From: an uncultured Pedobacter sp.
Lineage (GTDB): Bacteria > Bacteroidota > Bacteroidia > Sphingobacteriales > Sphingobacteriaceae
DNA: 64,000 nt
Direction: 5' to 3'
NCBI RefSeq assembly: GCF_913776295.1
Contig: NZ_CAJYOJ010000052.1
Coordinates: 1-64,000, forward strand
The translations under genes and the position numbers were made by a program. Below, piece by piece: positions 10,701-19,455 of this stretch. The notes under the pieces were generated by a model. The model was given only the letters and a program-made list of their open reading frames with translations. It had not been told where the DNA came from and made no database searches. How positions within the stretch are numbered: the stretch's first letter is position 1; each line of letters starts with the position of its first letter.

Positions 10701-11157
10701 GGACAATGATCCTGAAAATGATGCTCCTGAAGTAATGAAGTATGCCGCAAGATACGATCGTTTGGTGTATGGTGGTTTAGGCATTCAAAACCTCGAACCA
10801 ATTGATCATACCGTGATTCAACTAATTGTTAATATTGATCCTGTTAGTGCAACCAAACGATTATTAGGAATAATGGTACGCAATCCTGAGCCATTTAACA
10901 ATCCTAAATTACCTCAGGCTTTGTTAAATAACACCATAGGCTTATCATTAACCCCGGCAGGACAGGCTACGCTTGCACCGATGTCATTTACTTATGTTCA
11001 TGCAAAGGATACATCGGCAGTATTTATCAGCAATACCGCACTGGATATACCGATCGGCGACCTACAATTGCACTTTAAATATAAAATCTTTAATGGTAAT
11101 GATTATGAAACAGATTTTGATAGTTATCAAGGGCCGATAATACCGATAACACTATAA
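4780..11157 (+). CDS. Giant beta-rich protein, 2125 aa, function unknown
   Basis: One uninterrupted frame from ATG 4780 (MPTAKKAVINRYYPALSEVI). There is no signal peptide. The first ~250 residues are mixed helical. About 250-1030 is a long run of Gly-rich amphipathic strands (for example GAGARFDFKANFAIVEFGF and GGYIRMGGYAYIRILRFKF), suggesting an extended beta-structure; this loosely recalls large DUF6603-type proteins, an unverified resemblance. Residues about 1510-1650 look like a LamG/concanavalin-type jelly roll (FAIEVTAVFNPFEAG, then INVDVFID-like strands). The rest is multidomain and beta-rich, ending PIIPITL. There are few cysteines. It is followed after 43 bp by another giant gene. 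Lack of a Sec signal implies either a cytoplasmic location or export by a dedicated machine. Functions such as adhesin, injected cargo or lipid-bridge protein all remain open. Confidence 0.7.
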   Translation: MPTAKKAVINRYYPALSEVITVDDLPEFLHFAENGLDQLLDKIHYKNLQYSKSQRGDSAFYSLDIVTSNIGIDLPFGMRLVLNPDLDGDSSISSFPVSLQYQWEMLAFLRAFKVQNFAFTPEAFYELGLQIFRITEDEVIAHILNYFVEDKETETKFEQLLDSVNVVYGTNLSFQPDEEPTVDKVVTLINNEASIPKSVSAVMFGIYIADTQGEEARERLQQFYNRLVPNGIEDYIKQLITPKLKATLKLSAGIAFPRKILKPVDANGTLIPGEPTSMFTFGEATFYADTESGIGADVEFAGNLVPEYAQIGNTNLFIGIKKAKLDLSKKRNISEADAAGYGPDFTGLYIERATIGLSRFGKKNTTKNSVALIGEDMLIGTGGVSGKISLESNGALYQDFGLFEAELNLFSLTFKKGTIVTSDIAGKLTIPGFKDTTGQQAIIDIRVHIQDNGNFELTAQPQQGLMPITLPNVFVLNIRSFNLGREARGFYIQIAGTLDFVADIPGLGQVLPKDIEIQKLRIWDNGDIEFDGGSFVIQKAFKLKVGPVNLEVSQIAFGAYTRQLNGVERKYRFFGFDGMINTGNAGVNATGNGIKYYFTVDNNDTDRPFDSFTSIDGIGIDLTIPGNVSKEKAAFILNGYLSMSNPDPAIVGSNAGSEYTGSVSFAMPKLRLNGSAAMRLKPSVPSFIVDIGMELPGPIPLGATGLGIYGFRGIIGRHYVASKSAATPPLPDTASWWEYYKAKSNITHREGIELDKFADKPGYSVGAGVSIATSFDKGFTFSTKLFLYLGLPNLFLLQGQAGVLRSRIGLTKDVDPPFSALIAIDDQSFVSSLGVNYRLPEGGAFDGAIFNLTGKLELAFFFNNASGWYLNVGKDQPESERIRARILTLFQGYAYLMISSRGIKAGAGARFDFKANFAIVEFGFGAFVDLGGSISFKPIQIGGYIRMGGYAYIRILRFKFNISITVTLGFEAPNPFTIYGSLELDLGLPWPVRKLGRIKIAISWNFNHNKGPLLAPIPVLNLPDPATGYMPAAATNMLSGETFPINYVNYEITGNSVNIPAPGAVGWQYNFNDENALTHVTIPLDSFIDIDLLKPVKPMAALIGGAANQLPDGYVEMLPPQKGISSQVSHELQLLGLDIYAWNENGSWQPYHIYEAVTVIRADNTGAGAIDLSKLNNAYWQFNEPNRYNKIRVLSQNIFSFKNGMSQSAADLDALNFRRKDLFCYENVAKQHVVNWIGQPLDKVYQPGETFYIKNLAFKFTAIEGRVKHDAGFANTILQVAQNGGSLSVIFPEAVTTLSLDFGFNANVMRIDYIRHQYRIGYGTKFLQLWGYDLGNLMVPKTVRYNIPVLTKQLGGTESNTTLAYNNLAQPIHEVQIHFEKEYPLNFEGDIILGGYFNLPSGYISGTAFPNGHEFDADKSLLYATIYTKAFTAAEVLTKSDNNPIGAIGQWPMDNRVPATGNSNALVAGHPGMTNGFYGKTANNEWQLHQTYDYLTNGDALFIPFEPGLKVEEGNFAIEVTAVFNPFEAGVSTLFSRITQDPATGKMKGYALHLYHDNPGDAEKVYGSEQAVPTFKIWFTAYQDFSHSGIVASEKYTLNCNTGKLTEKQYKQILISVNRSTGTIDVFIDKMLKASNAIPSELDFVAPAVKITNLNQLTYLTEVLQRRLEENNITRTGFIDEAELLSNNLNKTIQPVWRPDTTYAIVVKTRDVVEGNAGASIEKNHIYGFKTVGPIGHFQKKNAIYKALEKQDQTAAFKLADLKHYIDYERSFPDAQSRYDLSKPVFCDDPKVSLLFVKPYLNAMFANWDGYLGLPTVKSTLQLQLLDPYGAILSPELIWEQLPDEEITNNNFMKLPPDQQILYFMNKAALEDSCNVNPVSIKKRKKQGIYHFPNLVPNRLYTALFTAVYQPQGEVEQRAEIHRFNFKTSRFNTFAEQAGSYVLDGTAGAEKYAVYPVNVSFTRAEIDGKIKNLMDNDPENDAPEVMKYAARYDRLVYGGLGIQNLEPIDHTVIQLIVNIDPVSATKRLLGIMVRNPEPFNNPKLPQALLNNTIGLSLTPAGQATLAPMSFTYVHAKDTSAVFISNTALDIPIGDLQLHFKYKIFNGNDYETDFDSYQGPIIPITL

Positions 11158-11200
11158 CAATCTGTAAAAAATCAGTAATAACTCATAAAATACTTTCAAA

Positions 11201-14200
11201 ATGGCGTCTGAGAATAATTTCAATGCTTATTCATCCGATTATACCCGTATAGTAAATTGTCTTTCGGCGATATATGCCTTGGAAACAAGCGGGAGCTTAA
11301 ATAATCAGGCAGAATTACTGCGTTTGCTGCGCCTGCTTGAAAAAGATGTTTTAAAAAAGTTATACCTCATCACGATCAAGGTATTAAAAATAGCCATTGG
11401 CCCTAACGGTACGATTTACATTGGGGGCGATTTTAGCGAAAAGAATTTTTCCGATAGAGATTTTAATGTTGGCACCTTACTGATTAATCAACCGGGTAAT
11501 GCAGACTACTTTTATGGGGATTTTGACGGTGACGATTTCCTGTTTGATGATTTTTATGTGGGTTACCTTGATACCAGCGGAATGGGTTACAGTTCCATCT
11601 TTAAGAGCATCTCGAATATGCTCGAAGAAATTAATCATTACAGCGAGGATACTTTTAGTGAAGAAGACCTTTATGCATTAAACGAAGCTTTAGAAGCGTT
11701 ATTGGACGCATTTAACGCGATAAAAAAAATATTGGCTCAATTGGGTTTGAACCCTTGTGGTCCCGGTGATACTTACCTGAACAATACGGGTGGCATTTAC
11801 CTCCAGGCAGCTGGCGCTGATGGAAGCAATGGAATTCCTGAAGGCATTCACTTAAGATGGAGTCTTACCGGCGAAATAGGCAATAACCATTTACCCAAGG
11901 GAAATTATTATAATGCCAAAAATGGTCAGCTGTCAGGCTTTAACCGAAAGGACGATTATGTCAGGGTATTCCGTACGAAATATATAAATGCGCCAACTAT
12001 ATCTATCGATTTAGAATTCAACCGTCCGGTAGTCAACTTTAAAACCAGGCAATGGATTTACACCATTAATAATACTGTAAACGGGAAAAAAATCACCAAC
12101 CGTGTGAAACTTAAATTTGATAGTGCCAATGCTTACAGGCAACTGGCCAGAACAATTGATCCTTTATTGGATTATTATCGGTTTTTATCTTCCTACAATG
12201 ACATCATCACGATAGAAATAGAAGATAAAACCAGCTATTCAGTGGGTTTTCATTTGAGTAATATTAGCACTGAAAAGGCATTGCTTAAGGTGAAATTGCT
12301 TTCACAGCTGGTTGATGATGCGGATAACGCTACTGATGTACGTAAAACAATGGTTCTGGATAGCCCTGGCGATGGTTTGGAATTCATAAAAGCAGATAAT
12401 ATTGCTAAAATATCGATCAAAAAATCAGCAAATGCTGTCATTAAGAATTTTTATTTCTCAACCTACCACGATTTTTTAACTACCCGTGAAGAAAAAGACT
12501 GGGTGGAAGTAGGAAATGGTCTTGGCATTTCTTTAGATGATACTGTTGTTTTCGATCGCCTGGAAAATGAAACCTATCCTATAGATCACCTTTGGCCACA
12601 TTTTAATGATGGTACTACCGTAAAAGTGGCCAATTATCGGGATAAATGGTTAATTCCCAGAAACAATAATCCTTCGGTTAAAGCTGCGCTAAGCACTTAT
12701 CTTCAGTTAAGCGATACCGATCCAAGGGCAGAGCAAATAATCACCAACGTAAATCCTGATCAACCAAATGAGGGTTTTTCCATAAGCTACCTGGATATTA
12801 TCAATCTGCAGGCACTTGATTACCATTTCGCCAGGATGTTGGGACTTGGATATATCGATACACAGGTCGATAATGACGGTTTTATTTATCAGGTCCGTTA
12901 TACGAATAAAAGTAGTTTAAATTCTTCTGCTGATTCTATTTATGCCTATACCAGTTTACCCGTTACTAAAACTGATTACCTGCTACCGGAAAAGCCTAAA
13001 ATGAGGCCTGTGGCTTACCAGTTTTTAGGTGATGATGAAAGCATGAATGATATGCTTAATGGCGGTGGTTATGCAAAGTTTGATAACACACGTGTAGTCA
13101 ATATTGGTAGAATGCCTTTCGCCGACGAACGGGTTGGACACGATTTCTTTAAGGATCTGAATGCCATCGAGAACCAAAATATTTTTGAAAAGCCCAAGCC
13201 GGTTTTTTATGGATTGGAATACCGTTCAGCAAACCAGTCCGGTTATGTAAAACCGGAAATTACCACCGGTAGTTTTCAGGATGAACATCAGTATTATGCC
13301 TACGATAATACCAATACTCATGGTGTACAGGAACCTGAGCCCTTAAGGGATGATGTGCTGAGTTTATTTATCCATTTTGAAAAACAAACGGGTAAGCATT
13401 TTTATGCCATTTATGGTATTAACTGGTTCTTTAGGGCTTCGGTATTAAGCGATGAGGTCAGTACTGACGTAACAGAATTTGCAGCAGTAAATACACTATT
13501 GCCACCAAGTGATGTAGCAGTGCAGTATATCCAAAAAGAAGATCCTTTATTATTTACTACTACTGCCGAGCAAAATTGGCTGGCCGGACGTAAACAAACT
13601 TTTGCCGGTCTGGATACTGGTTTTACACGGGTAACTTTTAACTGGCTTGATATACTGGATGCCACCAGGTTGATTGATCAGTCGGCAGCACAGCTTAATA
13701 CGCTCATCAAGGCAGATCATGTTAAAGCTTATTTTAATCCCGAACTACCCTTAACGTTAACAGGTCAGATAAAAGATATTATTCACGAACCTGATGAAAA
13801 GCTGATCAGGTTAATTATTGGTAGTTATAAACAGATTGATGGTACCGTGGTAACACCATCTTTTGCACCTGGCAATTTTTTTAAGTTTACCAATAGCCTA
13901 TTGGCCACGCCTGACGGTAAATACCGTGTAGAAAATATTGTAAACGGAAGTACCGGGACAGAGATTATTGTTGAAAATATTAATGAGAGTAAAGTAGTAG
14001 ATGATGAAAATGAACCAGGAACTTATTCGACCCAAAAGTTTGCAACTTTCCCGGAAATTGGAAGCAGGTTTTCGGTTACCGAAAACTTAAGTAATCCTGC
14101 AAACTGGGAGCCAATGGCAGAGACCGTTCAGTTAAAAAGTTTTGCGGACGCAGATAGCCCTCATGTAGAACGCATTGCTGATTCTGAAGGTAATGAAACG

Positions 14201-16195
14201 ATTTTTTGGGTGGGTGGCATTCATAACCAGGCAACTGTTATACCATTATTCGGACCTGAATACCCTGATGGTTTATTGGGTTATTATAAGATCAAATTTG
14301 ACAGCAATGGTATTTTAAATAACCATCCTCAAATTAACATGCCTTTTGATGTCAGAAATCCTGATAAAAATTCGCCAGATCAGTTAAGGCAGGCGCATGT
14401 AGAATGGTATAAAGGATTGATCAGGATACCTGCTGCAAGTGGTAAGCCTGAACCAAAACTTTTGGAGGTAATCAGGATAGAAGAAACGCATCCCATACAA
14501 CTATATGTTTACGACCCCGGTTACGCAGACGATCCGATCCAGGTTTCGGGACCTACGGCTTTAACCATCCCGGTAAATTTACATCCGGGTTATCGGGTTT
14601 ACTTTTTCCCGGAGCCTGCGCCTGCGCATACTTTTAATGGCACTCATATACTTCCGGCAGGAAATGATAATGACAGGCGTACACTGCTGGGATTGCAGAC
14701 AATAGATAGCAGACCTGAAGGTAATAACAGTGCTTCAGAAGTTTCAGTGCCAGCCATACTGCTTGCCCGTAAAATTGAAGAACCCGTACAATTTGAAGCC
14801 CCGGTTACTTTTGGCCTAAAAGTACGGCCAGATGCAACCGGAAAAGCTTCATTTACTTTTGATGTTAAGATTGCGCCGACTTTAAACGGTATAAAACGTA
14901 CTCCGTTTGGATTTATGTTTTACCGTACAACCAATGAGGATGTATTGGAAGCTTTGTACCAACCCAGTACCGTAACTCAGATTTTGAAAGCGCTGTCAGA
15001 TCTTGATGAAGACTTATTTTATAATCAAAGGTATTTAGAATTGGTTAATCTAACTTTTGATCCAGCTCATATGGATTCATTTAAGGTATTTTCTGCAACA
15101 CCAAATCCTTATGGTTTCCCAAAACCCGATAAGCCAGGGCTTGTTGAAACAACTGATAGTGTAGAGATTAGGAAATTAAAATATGCTGCCGCCATACAGG
15201 AAACTTTATTGCCTTTAACTGAACAGACACCAATTCTGGCATTTATTAAACAAGGCCTGCAAACTGAAAATGCATTGCCTGTGATCCGCGATCTGGATGG
15301 CAATTTGCTTGATGCTACAGATGCCAACTTTAATCCTTTCCCCATGATCAGGCAGTACAATAAACCATCGCAACCTAATACAACCTACATCCGCTTTACT
15401 GATTATTTTTTAAGCGGAGCATCGCGAAAGTCATATTTCTTTGCCGGGGTAGAGGTGACCAATCAGTTAGAACCAGGCCTGTTGAGCCCTTTTGCCGGAC
15501 CGGTAACCATTTTACAAACACTACCTTCAGCAGCCCCACTGCTAACCAGGTTTACCATTAATCTCGACTCTTTTTCTGCGGAAAGCGGTGCAGCTGTAGT
15601 TTTCAATATTGCGCCATTCTCACCTGAAGACCGGATCTCTAAAATCAGGATTTACCGTTCAAAAGATCAAGATAATACGGTTACACTTCAAGGTATGGAA
15701 CACCATGTAGACCGTGAGATCGTAGCTGAGGATCGTAAAGGTTATGAAATTACTGACGATTTTAGTGATTTAACAGCTGCACCACTTGGCAACACTATTT
15801 ATTATCGCCTGGCCGGTATCCGCACCATTATCAATGAAAAAGGACAGCAAGAAGAGGTATTGTCGTTAGGTACAGATGTAATACCCATTGCATTGCCTGA
15901 TTATATCAATCCAGATGCACCTGAATTGACCTATCACAAGGCCGGAAACAAAATAACCTGGACCGCTACGGCAAATAAGGCCAATTACCATGTATATAAA
16001 CAAAACAACCGTGGAAACTGGGAGAAAGTATACACGGTTGATGCACTAAATTCATCAGCTCAAATGGAATATCTGCTGCCGGCCCCGTTATTAGCTGTTG
16101 ATGATGATGGCGATAAGCTATATCATCGTTTTAAAGTGCAGGTGCAGAATACATCAGGTTTATTGAACCTTACCGATAAAGAATTGACTATTTAA
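11201..16195 (+). CDS. Giant multidomain protein, 1664 aa, with C-terminal FnIII-like domains
   Basis: It starts at ATG 11201 (MASENNFNAYSSDYTRIVNC) with no signal peptide. Residues 1-75 and 125-180 are helical. About 80-123 is strikingly Asp/Phe-rich (FYGDFDGDDFLFDDFYVGYL). At about 186 a Gly/Asn-rich segment begins (CGPGDTYLNNTGGIYLQAAG, then IHLRWSL), followed by more than 1200 residues of beta-rich sequence. The last ~215 residues look like two fibronectin type III or similar Ig-like folds (about 1449-1564 and 1574-1664, e.g. NKITWTATANKANYHVYKQN). It lies 43 bp after the 2125-aa gene and 19 bp before the 1038-aa gene, so the three are likely one operon encoding parts of one assembly. No catalytic motif was recognised. 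Confidence 0.7.
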   Translation: MASENNFNAYSSDYTRIVNCLSAIYALETSGSLNNQAELLRLLRLLEKDVLKKLYLITIKVLKIAIGPNGTIYIGGDFSEKNFSDRDFNVGTLLINQPGNADYFYGDFDGDDFLFDDFYVGYLDTSGMGYSSIFKSISNMLEEINHYSEDTFSEEDLYALNEALEALLDAFNAIKKILAQLGLNPCGPGDTYLNNTGGIYLQAAGADGSNGIPEGIHLRWSLTGEIGNNHLPKGNYYNAKNGQLSGFNRKDDYVRVFRTKYINAPTISIDLEFNRPVVNFKTRQWIYTINNTVNGKKITNRVKLKFDSANAYRQLARTIDPLLDYYRFLSSYNDIITIEIEDKTSYSVGFHLSNISTEKALLKVKLLSQLVDDADNATDVRKTMVLDSPGDGLEFIKADNIAKISIKKSANAVIKNFYFSTYHDFLTTREEKDWVEVGNGLGISLDDTVVFDRLENETYPIDHLWPHFNDGTTVKVANYRDKWLIPRNNNPSVKAALSTYLQLSDTDPRAEQIITNVNPDQPNEGFSISYLDIINLQALDYHFARMLGLGYIDTQVDNDGFIYQVRYTNKSSLNSSADSIYAYTSLPVTKTDYLLPEKPKMRPVAYQFLGDDESMNDMLNGGGYAKFDNTRVVNIGRMPFADERVGHDFFKDLNAIENQNIFEKPKPVFYGLEYRSANQSGYVKPEITTGSFQDEHQYYAYDNTNTHGVQEPEPLRDDVLSLFIHFEKQTGKHFYAIYGINWFFRASVLSDEVSTDVTEFAAVNTLLPPSDVAVQYIQKEDPLLFTTTAEQNWLAGRKQTFAGLDTGFTRVTFNWLDILDATRLIDQSAAQLNTLIKADHVKAYFNPELPLTLTGQIKDIIHEPDEKLIRLIIGSYKQIDGTVVTPSFAPGNFFKFTNSLLATPDGKYRVENIVNGSTGTEIIVENINESKVVDDENEPGTYSTQKFATFPEIGSRFSVTENLSNPANWEPMAETVQLKSFADADSPHVERIADSEGNETIFWVGGIHNQATVIPLFGPEYPDGLLGYYKIKFDSNGILNNHPQINMPFDVRNPDKNSPDQLRQAHVEWYKGLIRIPAASGKPEPKLLEVIRIEETHPIQLYVYDPGYADDPIQVSGPTALTIPVNLHPGYRVYFFPEPAPAHTFNGTHILPAGNDNDRRTLLGLQTIDSRPEGNNSASEVSVPAILLARKIEEPVQFEAPVTFGLKVRPDATGKASFTFDVKIAPTLNGIKRTPFGFMFYRTTNEDVLEALYQPSTVTQILKALSDLDEDLFYNQRYLELVNLTFDPAHMDSFKVFSATPNPYGFPKPDKPGLVETTDSVEIRKLKYAAAIQETLLPLTEQTPILAFIKQGLQTENALPVIRDLDGNLLDATDANFNPFPMIRQYNKPSQPNTTYIRFTDYFLSGASRKSYFFAGVEVTNQLEPGLLSPFAGPVTILQTLPSAAPLLTRFTINLDSFSAESGAAVVFNIAPFSPEDRISKIRIYRSKDQDNTVTLQGMEHHVDREIVAEDRKGYEITDDFSDLTAAPLGNTIYYRLAGIRTIINEKGQQEEVLSLGTDVIPIALPDYINPDAPELTYHKAGNKITWTATANKANYHVYKQNNRGNWEKVYTVDALNSSAQMEYLLPAPLLAVDDDGDKLYHRFKVQVQNTSGLLNLTDKELTI

Positions 16196-16214
16196 CCAAT
16201 AAAGAAACAAATTT

Positions 16215-19200
16215 ATGCCACAAATTCCGCCAATTACCGATGCTTATATAGATGAAATCATTAAAGCACCAGATGCTTACAACCCTACCCTAAATAAAAC
16301 GCAGGGGGTAAAACTCAGGGAGTTGATCAAGTTGATGAGAGACCGGTCTGGGGAAAATGATTATTCCGGAATTTGGGAAAATAAGATTTGGAGACCTTAT
16401 CAATCAGTTGCAGAAGCCCTGGCTAACTTACCAGTAGAGATGCGGTTTTTAGGTATGACTATTTTTGTATTAGATAATGGCAACCTGAAGGAATTTTGGT
16501 TTAATCATGGTGTTACCAATGCTCATTTTTTAGAGAAATCGTTAGTTAATCCTGTTGCGGCTTATGATGTGCAGAAAACGTATCAGAAAGATGATCTGGT
16601 ATGGGTAGAAGAAAATGGAGCCAGGGTATTGTACCAATCTAATATCAATAATAATCTTAATAATCCCTTGAAACCGGAAGAAAGCGTTCTGGTGAGCAGT
16701 GGTTTGTTAGATGAATCAGCACCTGCTTCCACCTATTGGCAACAAGGATGGTACTTTGATAGCGGAAATAATTGGACTCCCGATCATACAACTGATTTTA
16801 GTTGGTACACTTTTGGGCCTTGGCAAACCAGAGTACTTCAAATTGATTCACCTGCGTTACCTGCCGATTTTTCAGCTGGGGTTGGTAAAAGTTCTACTAA
16901 GTATATTGCTTCCTATCAGTCGGGTAACCCGTCAGATTATCATTTTGTGGGTGATATGCCAGCTGATCAAGGTGTTACGCTTGATGTTAAGGTGTTTGAT
17001 GAAAACGGAATATTGTTGTTTCATTGCAAACCGCAAAAAATGTTTTATTATCTGGCTTTTAAAATTGTGGTTAAACTCGGAGATCAAATCTATACAGTTT
17101 CTATTCCACAAAATTCAACTGATTTTACAGTTTACCCTTTGAAATGGAAAAAAATTGGCTACGATAAAATTGACACCGATTTGTTTTTAGATATTACAGT
17201 AAAAAGCCAAACCAAAGCCGGTAATTTAACTATAACCGGAATTGGGCAGTTTGAACATCAAACGAATTCGAAAAGACTACGTGTTTTATATGAAGTTGAG
17301 CCAAGGAGTATACGCGATACACAAAATGGCTATATAGAAGAGCGTACATTTCAGGTGCCCATTATCAATGAAGGGAAACTTAACGATTATAGGATATTGG
17401 GTTACTTTTATTCAGAAGGTTATTTTGATAACAGTTTGGATATCGTATTAACTTCTTATACTGGCCTGGCCCGGAAATATGTTTTATTCAATAGTGAAGG
17501 TAGGGGCGAAGGGGCTGGAAGTGGTTTTTTGGGTACGCCATCTACCTGGTTCAAGTTATTGCCCGATATTGATGGCGGGAACTATGGCGGAGCAGATATT
17601 CAGCTAGAAGCATTATGGCATTATCCCCATGGTTGGTATATAAGAGCTAAAGTAGTATCAGTAACTGATGCTGAAAATGGTGGCGGAGACGGCGGAGTAT
17701 ATGGCTTTGCGATGTATGTTAAAACCTATCAGGGAACTTTTATCAGAATATTTTCCAATGATAATGATGATATTGTAATGACTCCGCTCGGAATTCCAAA
17801 CAGGGGTAATGATCCCGAACCCACTACCTTATCTTTTGGCACAGCCAAGTTTGCGCAAATCCTGAAAGTGTATAAAACACCAACTGATGAATTTGATGTG
17901 GTGAGGCTTAAGGATCTGAACGGTAACGGTAGCAATCCATCCAACGGAGATTATATTCAGGCATCACCTGTTGAAGCGCAAAATGCAAGTATTAATATTA
18001 CGGGTGACTTAAAGGTTGGTCAGACTTTTACTGCAGCTCAGGCAACCTTTAAAGACGGCCCTTCGGTACTATCTACCATCAGCGATGCTAATGGCTACAC
18101 GGGTTTGTCTTTTGATGCCAAGGATGGCCCGCAGGTACAACTTCGCTATCAGCCTAACGCTTTAGGTCATGGTTTGGTGATATATAATCCGGGGAATCCT
18201 AATAATACCGGCCTGGGTAATTCTGATTGGCGACGTATATTGGTAGACGGCGATGCCATTGAAGTTAACCCTTCATCATCCCAGAATGCAAATATTGATA
18301 TTAAAGGCAGTATTGTTTCTGGTAGTTTAAAAACAGGACAGATCTTATCTGAAGGGAATAACGGATCGGAATCTACCTTGTCGGGTAATGAGTGGAAATT
18401 GCCTGGCGGTGCTGAGGGATATATCAGGTTGGATGATTCTCATGTTGTTTTTGGAAAAGGATCAGGTGAGGGGTTCCGGTTTGATCAAAATAGCGGAAAC
18501 ATTACTAGACGCTCAGATAACAAAAATGTGGTTTTTGGAGGAGATGATATTGATACTGAAATGGTAACGGCAAGACGATTCAGAATTCTGAGTGATATTG
18601 ATCCATCAGATGAATCTTTTATTGCAAGTCCGCATTTGGGTGGTACGGTGAAAATAGGCAGAATTTCAACCTTTGGTTATACTACACAATCGGGAATTGC
18701 CGGTTTAAAGTTTTCTCCAGAAGACGGCGTTGAAGTTCAAATAAGGAGGCAACCAGGGCTTGGGCATGGGTTGTTTATTTACGATCCAGAAAGTCCGCTA
18801 AATACCAATCCTGATGTGGAAGAGTTCCATCGGATTTTAGTGGCTGGTGATGCTATCTCGGTAAATCCATTGACACCACAAAATGCCAATATAGATTTAC
18901 TAGGCAGTATAATCACACGTAATCCTGGTATTCAGCATCATTATTCGAAGATGAGCTATGAATCTTTTGAAGTAATAGACGCTGATTCTGATAGCATAAC
19001 AGGCCTTTATTTTGGAACAAGCGGGAGTCTTAACTTCAATAATTATTTTCATATTACAGAAGCTTTATCGGGTAAAGAAATATTACAATTGGGCGGCTAT
19101 GGTAATGGGAATGGAAATTCTGCTTTTAGCCAAAGACTTCTGATTTCAGAAGCCAAAATCGATAATGCTGCTGGTTCCGCCAGAACTACATTAGATGTAC

Positions 19201-19331
19201 GGGGTGTTATTACGGCCGATGGGATTGAAATCACAGATCCGACAAAAGGGATTATTCTGGCCGCTCCAAACGGCACCCGCTGGAGAATTACCGTTTCTGA
19301 TTCCGGGGCTTTAAGCACTGTCGCAATTTAA
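16215..19331 (+). CDS. Tail-fibre-like repeat protein, 1038 aa
   Basis: It starts at ATG 16215 (MPQIPPITDAYIDEIIKAPD), without a signal peptide. Residues about 52-110 (RPYQSVAEALANLPVEMRFL, then FWFNHGVTNAHFLEKS) match the style of N-terminal modules in Bacteroidota phage-tail and fibre proteins. The C-terminal half has an internal duplication: GHGLVIYNP...WRRILVDGDAIEVNP near residue 650 recurs near 848 as GHGLFIYDP...FHRILVAGDAISVNP. A QNAxIxIxG motif occurs three times (near 591, 691 and 888). The end (GIILAAPNGTRWRITVSDSG) is typical of trimeric fibre tips. No phage head, sheath, tube or lysis gene is nearby, so it belongs to the giant-protein locus and not to a recognisable prophage. It is probably a receptor-binding or surface fibre. 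Confidence 0.7.
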   Translation: MPQIPPITDAYIDEIIKAPDAYNPTLNKTQGVKLRELIKLMRDRSGENDYSGIWENKIWRPYQSVAEALANLPVEMRFLGMTIFVLDNGNLKEFWFNHGVTNAHFLEKSLVNPVAAYDVQKTYQKDDLVWVEENGARVLYQSNINNNLNNPLKPEESVLVSSGLLDESAPASTYWQQGWYFDSGNNWTPDHTTDFSWYTFGPWQTRVLQIDSPALPADFSAGVGKSSTKYIASYQSGNPSDYHFVGDMPADQGVTLDVKVFDENGILLFHCKPQKMFYYLAFKIVVKLGDQIYTVSIPQNSTDFTVYPLKWKKIGYDKIDTDLFLDITVKSQTKAGNLTITGIGQFEHQTNSKRLRVLYEVEPRSIRDTQNGYIEERTFQVPIINEGKLNDYRILGYFYSEGYFDNSLDIVLTSYTGLARKYVLFNSEGRGEGAGSGFLGTPSTWFKLLPDIDGGNYGGADIQLEALWHYPHGWYIRAKVVSVTDAENGGGDGGVYGFAMYVKTYQGTFIRIFSNDNDDIVMTPLGIPNRGNDPEPTTLSFGTAKFAQILKVYKTPTDEFDVVRLKDLNGNGSNPSNGDYIQASPVEAQNASINITGDLKVGQTFTAAQATFKDGPSVLSTISDANGYTGLSFDAKDGPQVQLRYQPNALGHGLVIYNPGNPNNTGLGNSDWRRILVDGDAIEVNPSSSQNANIDIKGSIVSGSLKTGQILSEGNNGSESTLSGNEWKLPGGAEGYIRLDDSHVVFGKGSGEGFRFDQNSGNITRRSDNKNVVFGGDDIDTEMVTARRFRILSDIDPSDESFIASPHLGGTVKIGRISTFGYTTQSGIAGLKFSPEDGVEVQIRRQPGLGHGLFIYDPESPLNTNPDVEEFHRILVAGDAISVNPLTPQNANIDLLGSIITRNPGIQHHYSKMSYESFEVIDADSDSITGLYFGTSGSLNFNNYFHITEALSGKEILQLGGYGNGNGNSAFSQRLLISEAKIDNAAGSARTTLDVRGVITADGIEITDPTKGIILAAPNGTRWRITVSDSGALSTVAI

Positions 19332-19399
19332 TTAACAAAGGTAAATACATAAGGCAGATGTTCTTCTTATATTGTATGATGAAATGATTGTTTATTCAC

Positions 19400-19427
19400 G
19401 CCGGAGATTATCTTAATGGTCTCTGGC
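19400..19427 (+). terminator. Imperfect hairpin between the fibre gene and the patatin gene
   Basis: GCCGGAGA (19400-19407) can pair with TCTCTGGC (19420-19427) with one G-T pair, followed by TGCTCTTTTA. It may end transcripts of the giant-protein operon, which would give the patatin gene (start 19456) its own promoter or read-through expression. Confidence 0.35.
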
Positions 19428-19455
19428 TGCTCTTTTATCAAACTTAATATCGTTC

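Noticed and set aside
16215-19331. Prophage or tailocin based on the fibre-like gene
   Set aside because: No head, portal, tube, sheath, baseplate, integrase or lysis gene is present in the window.
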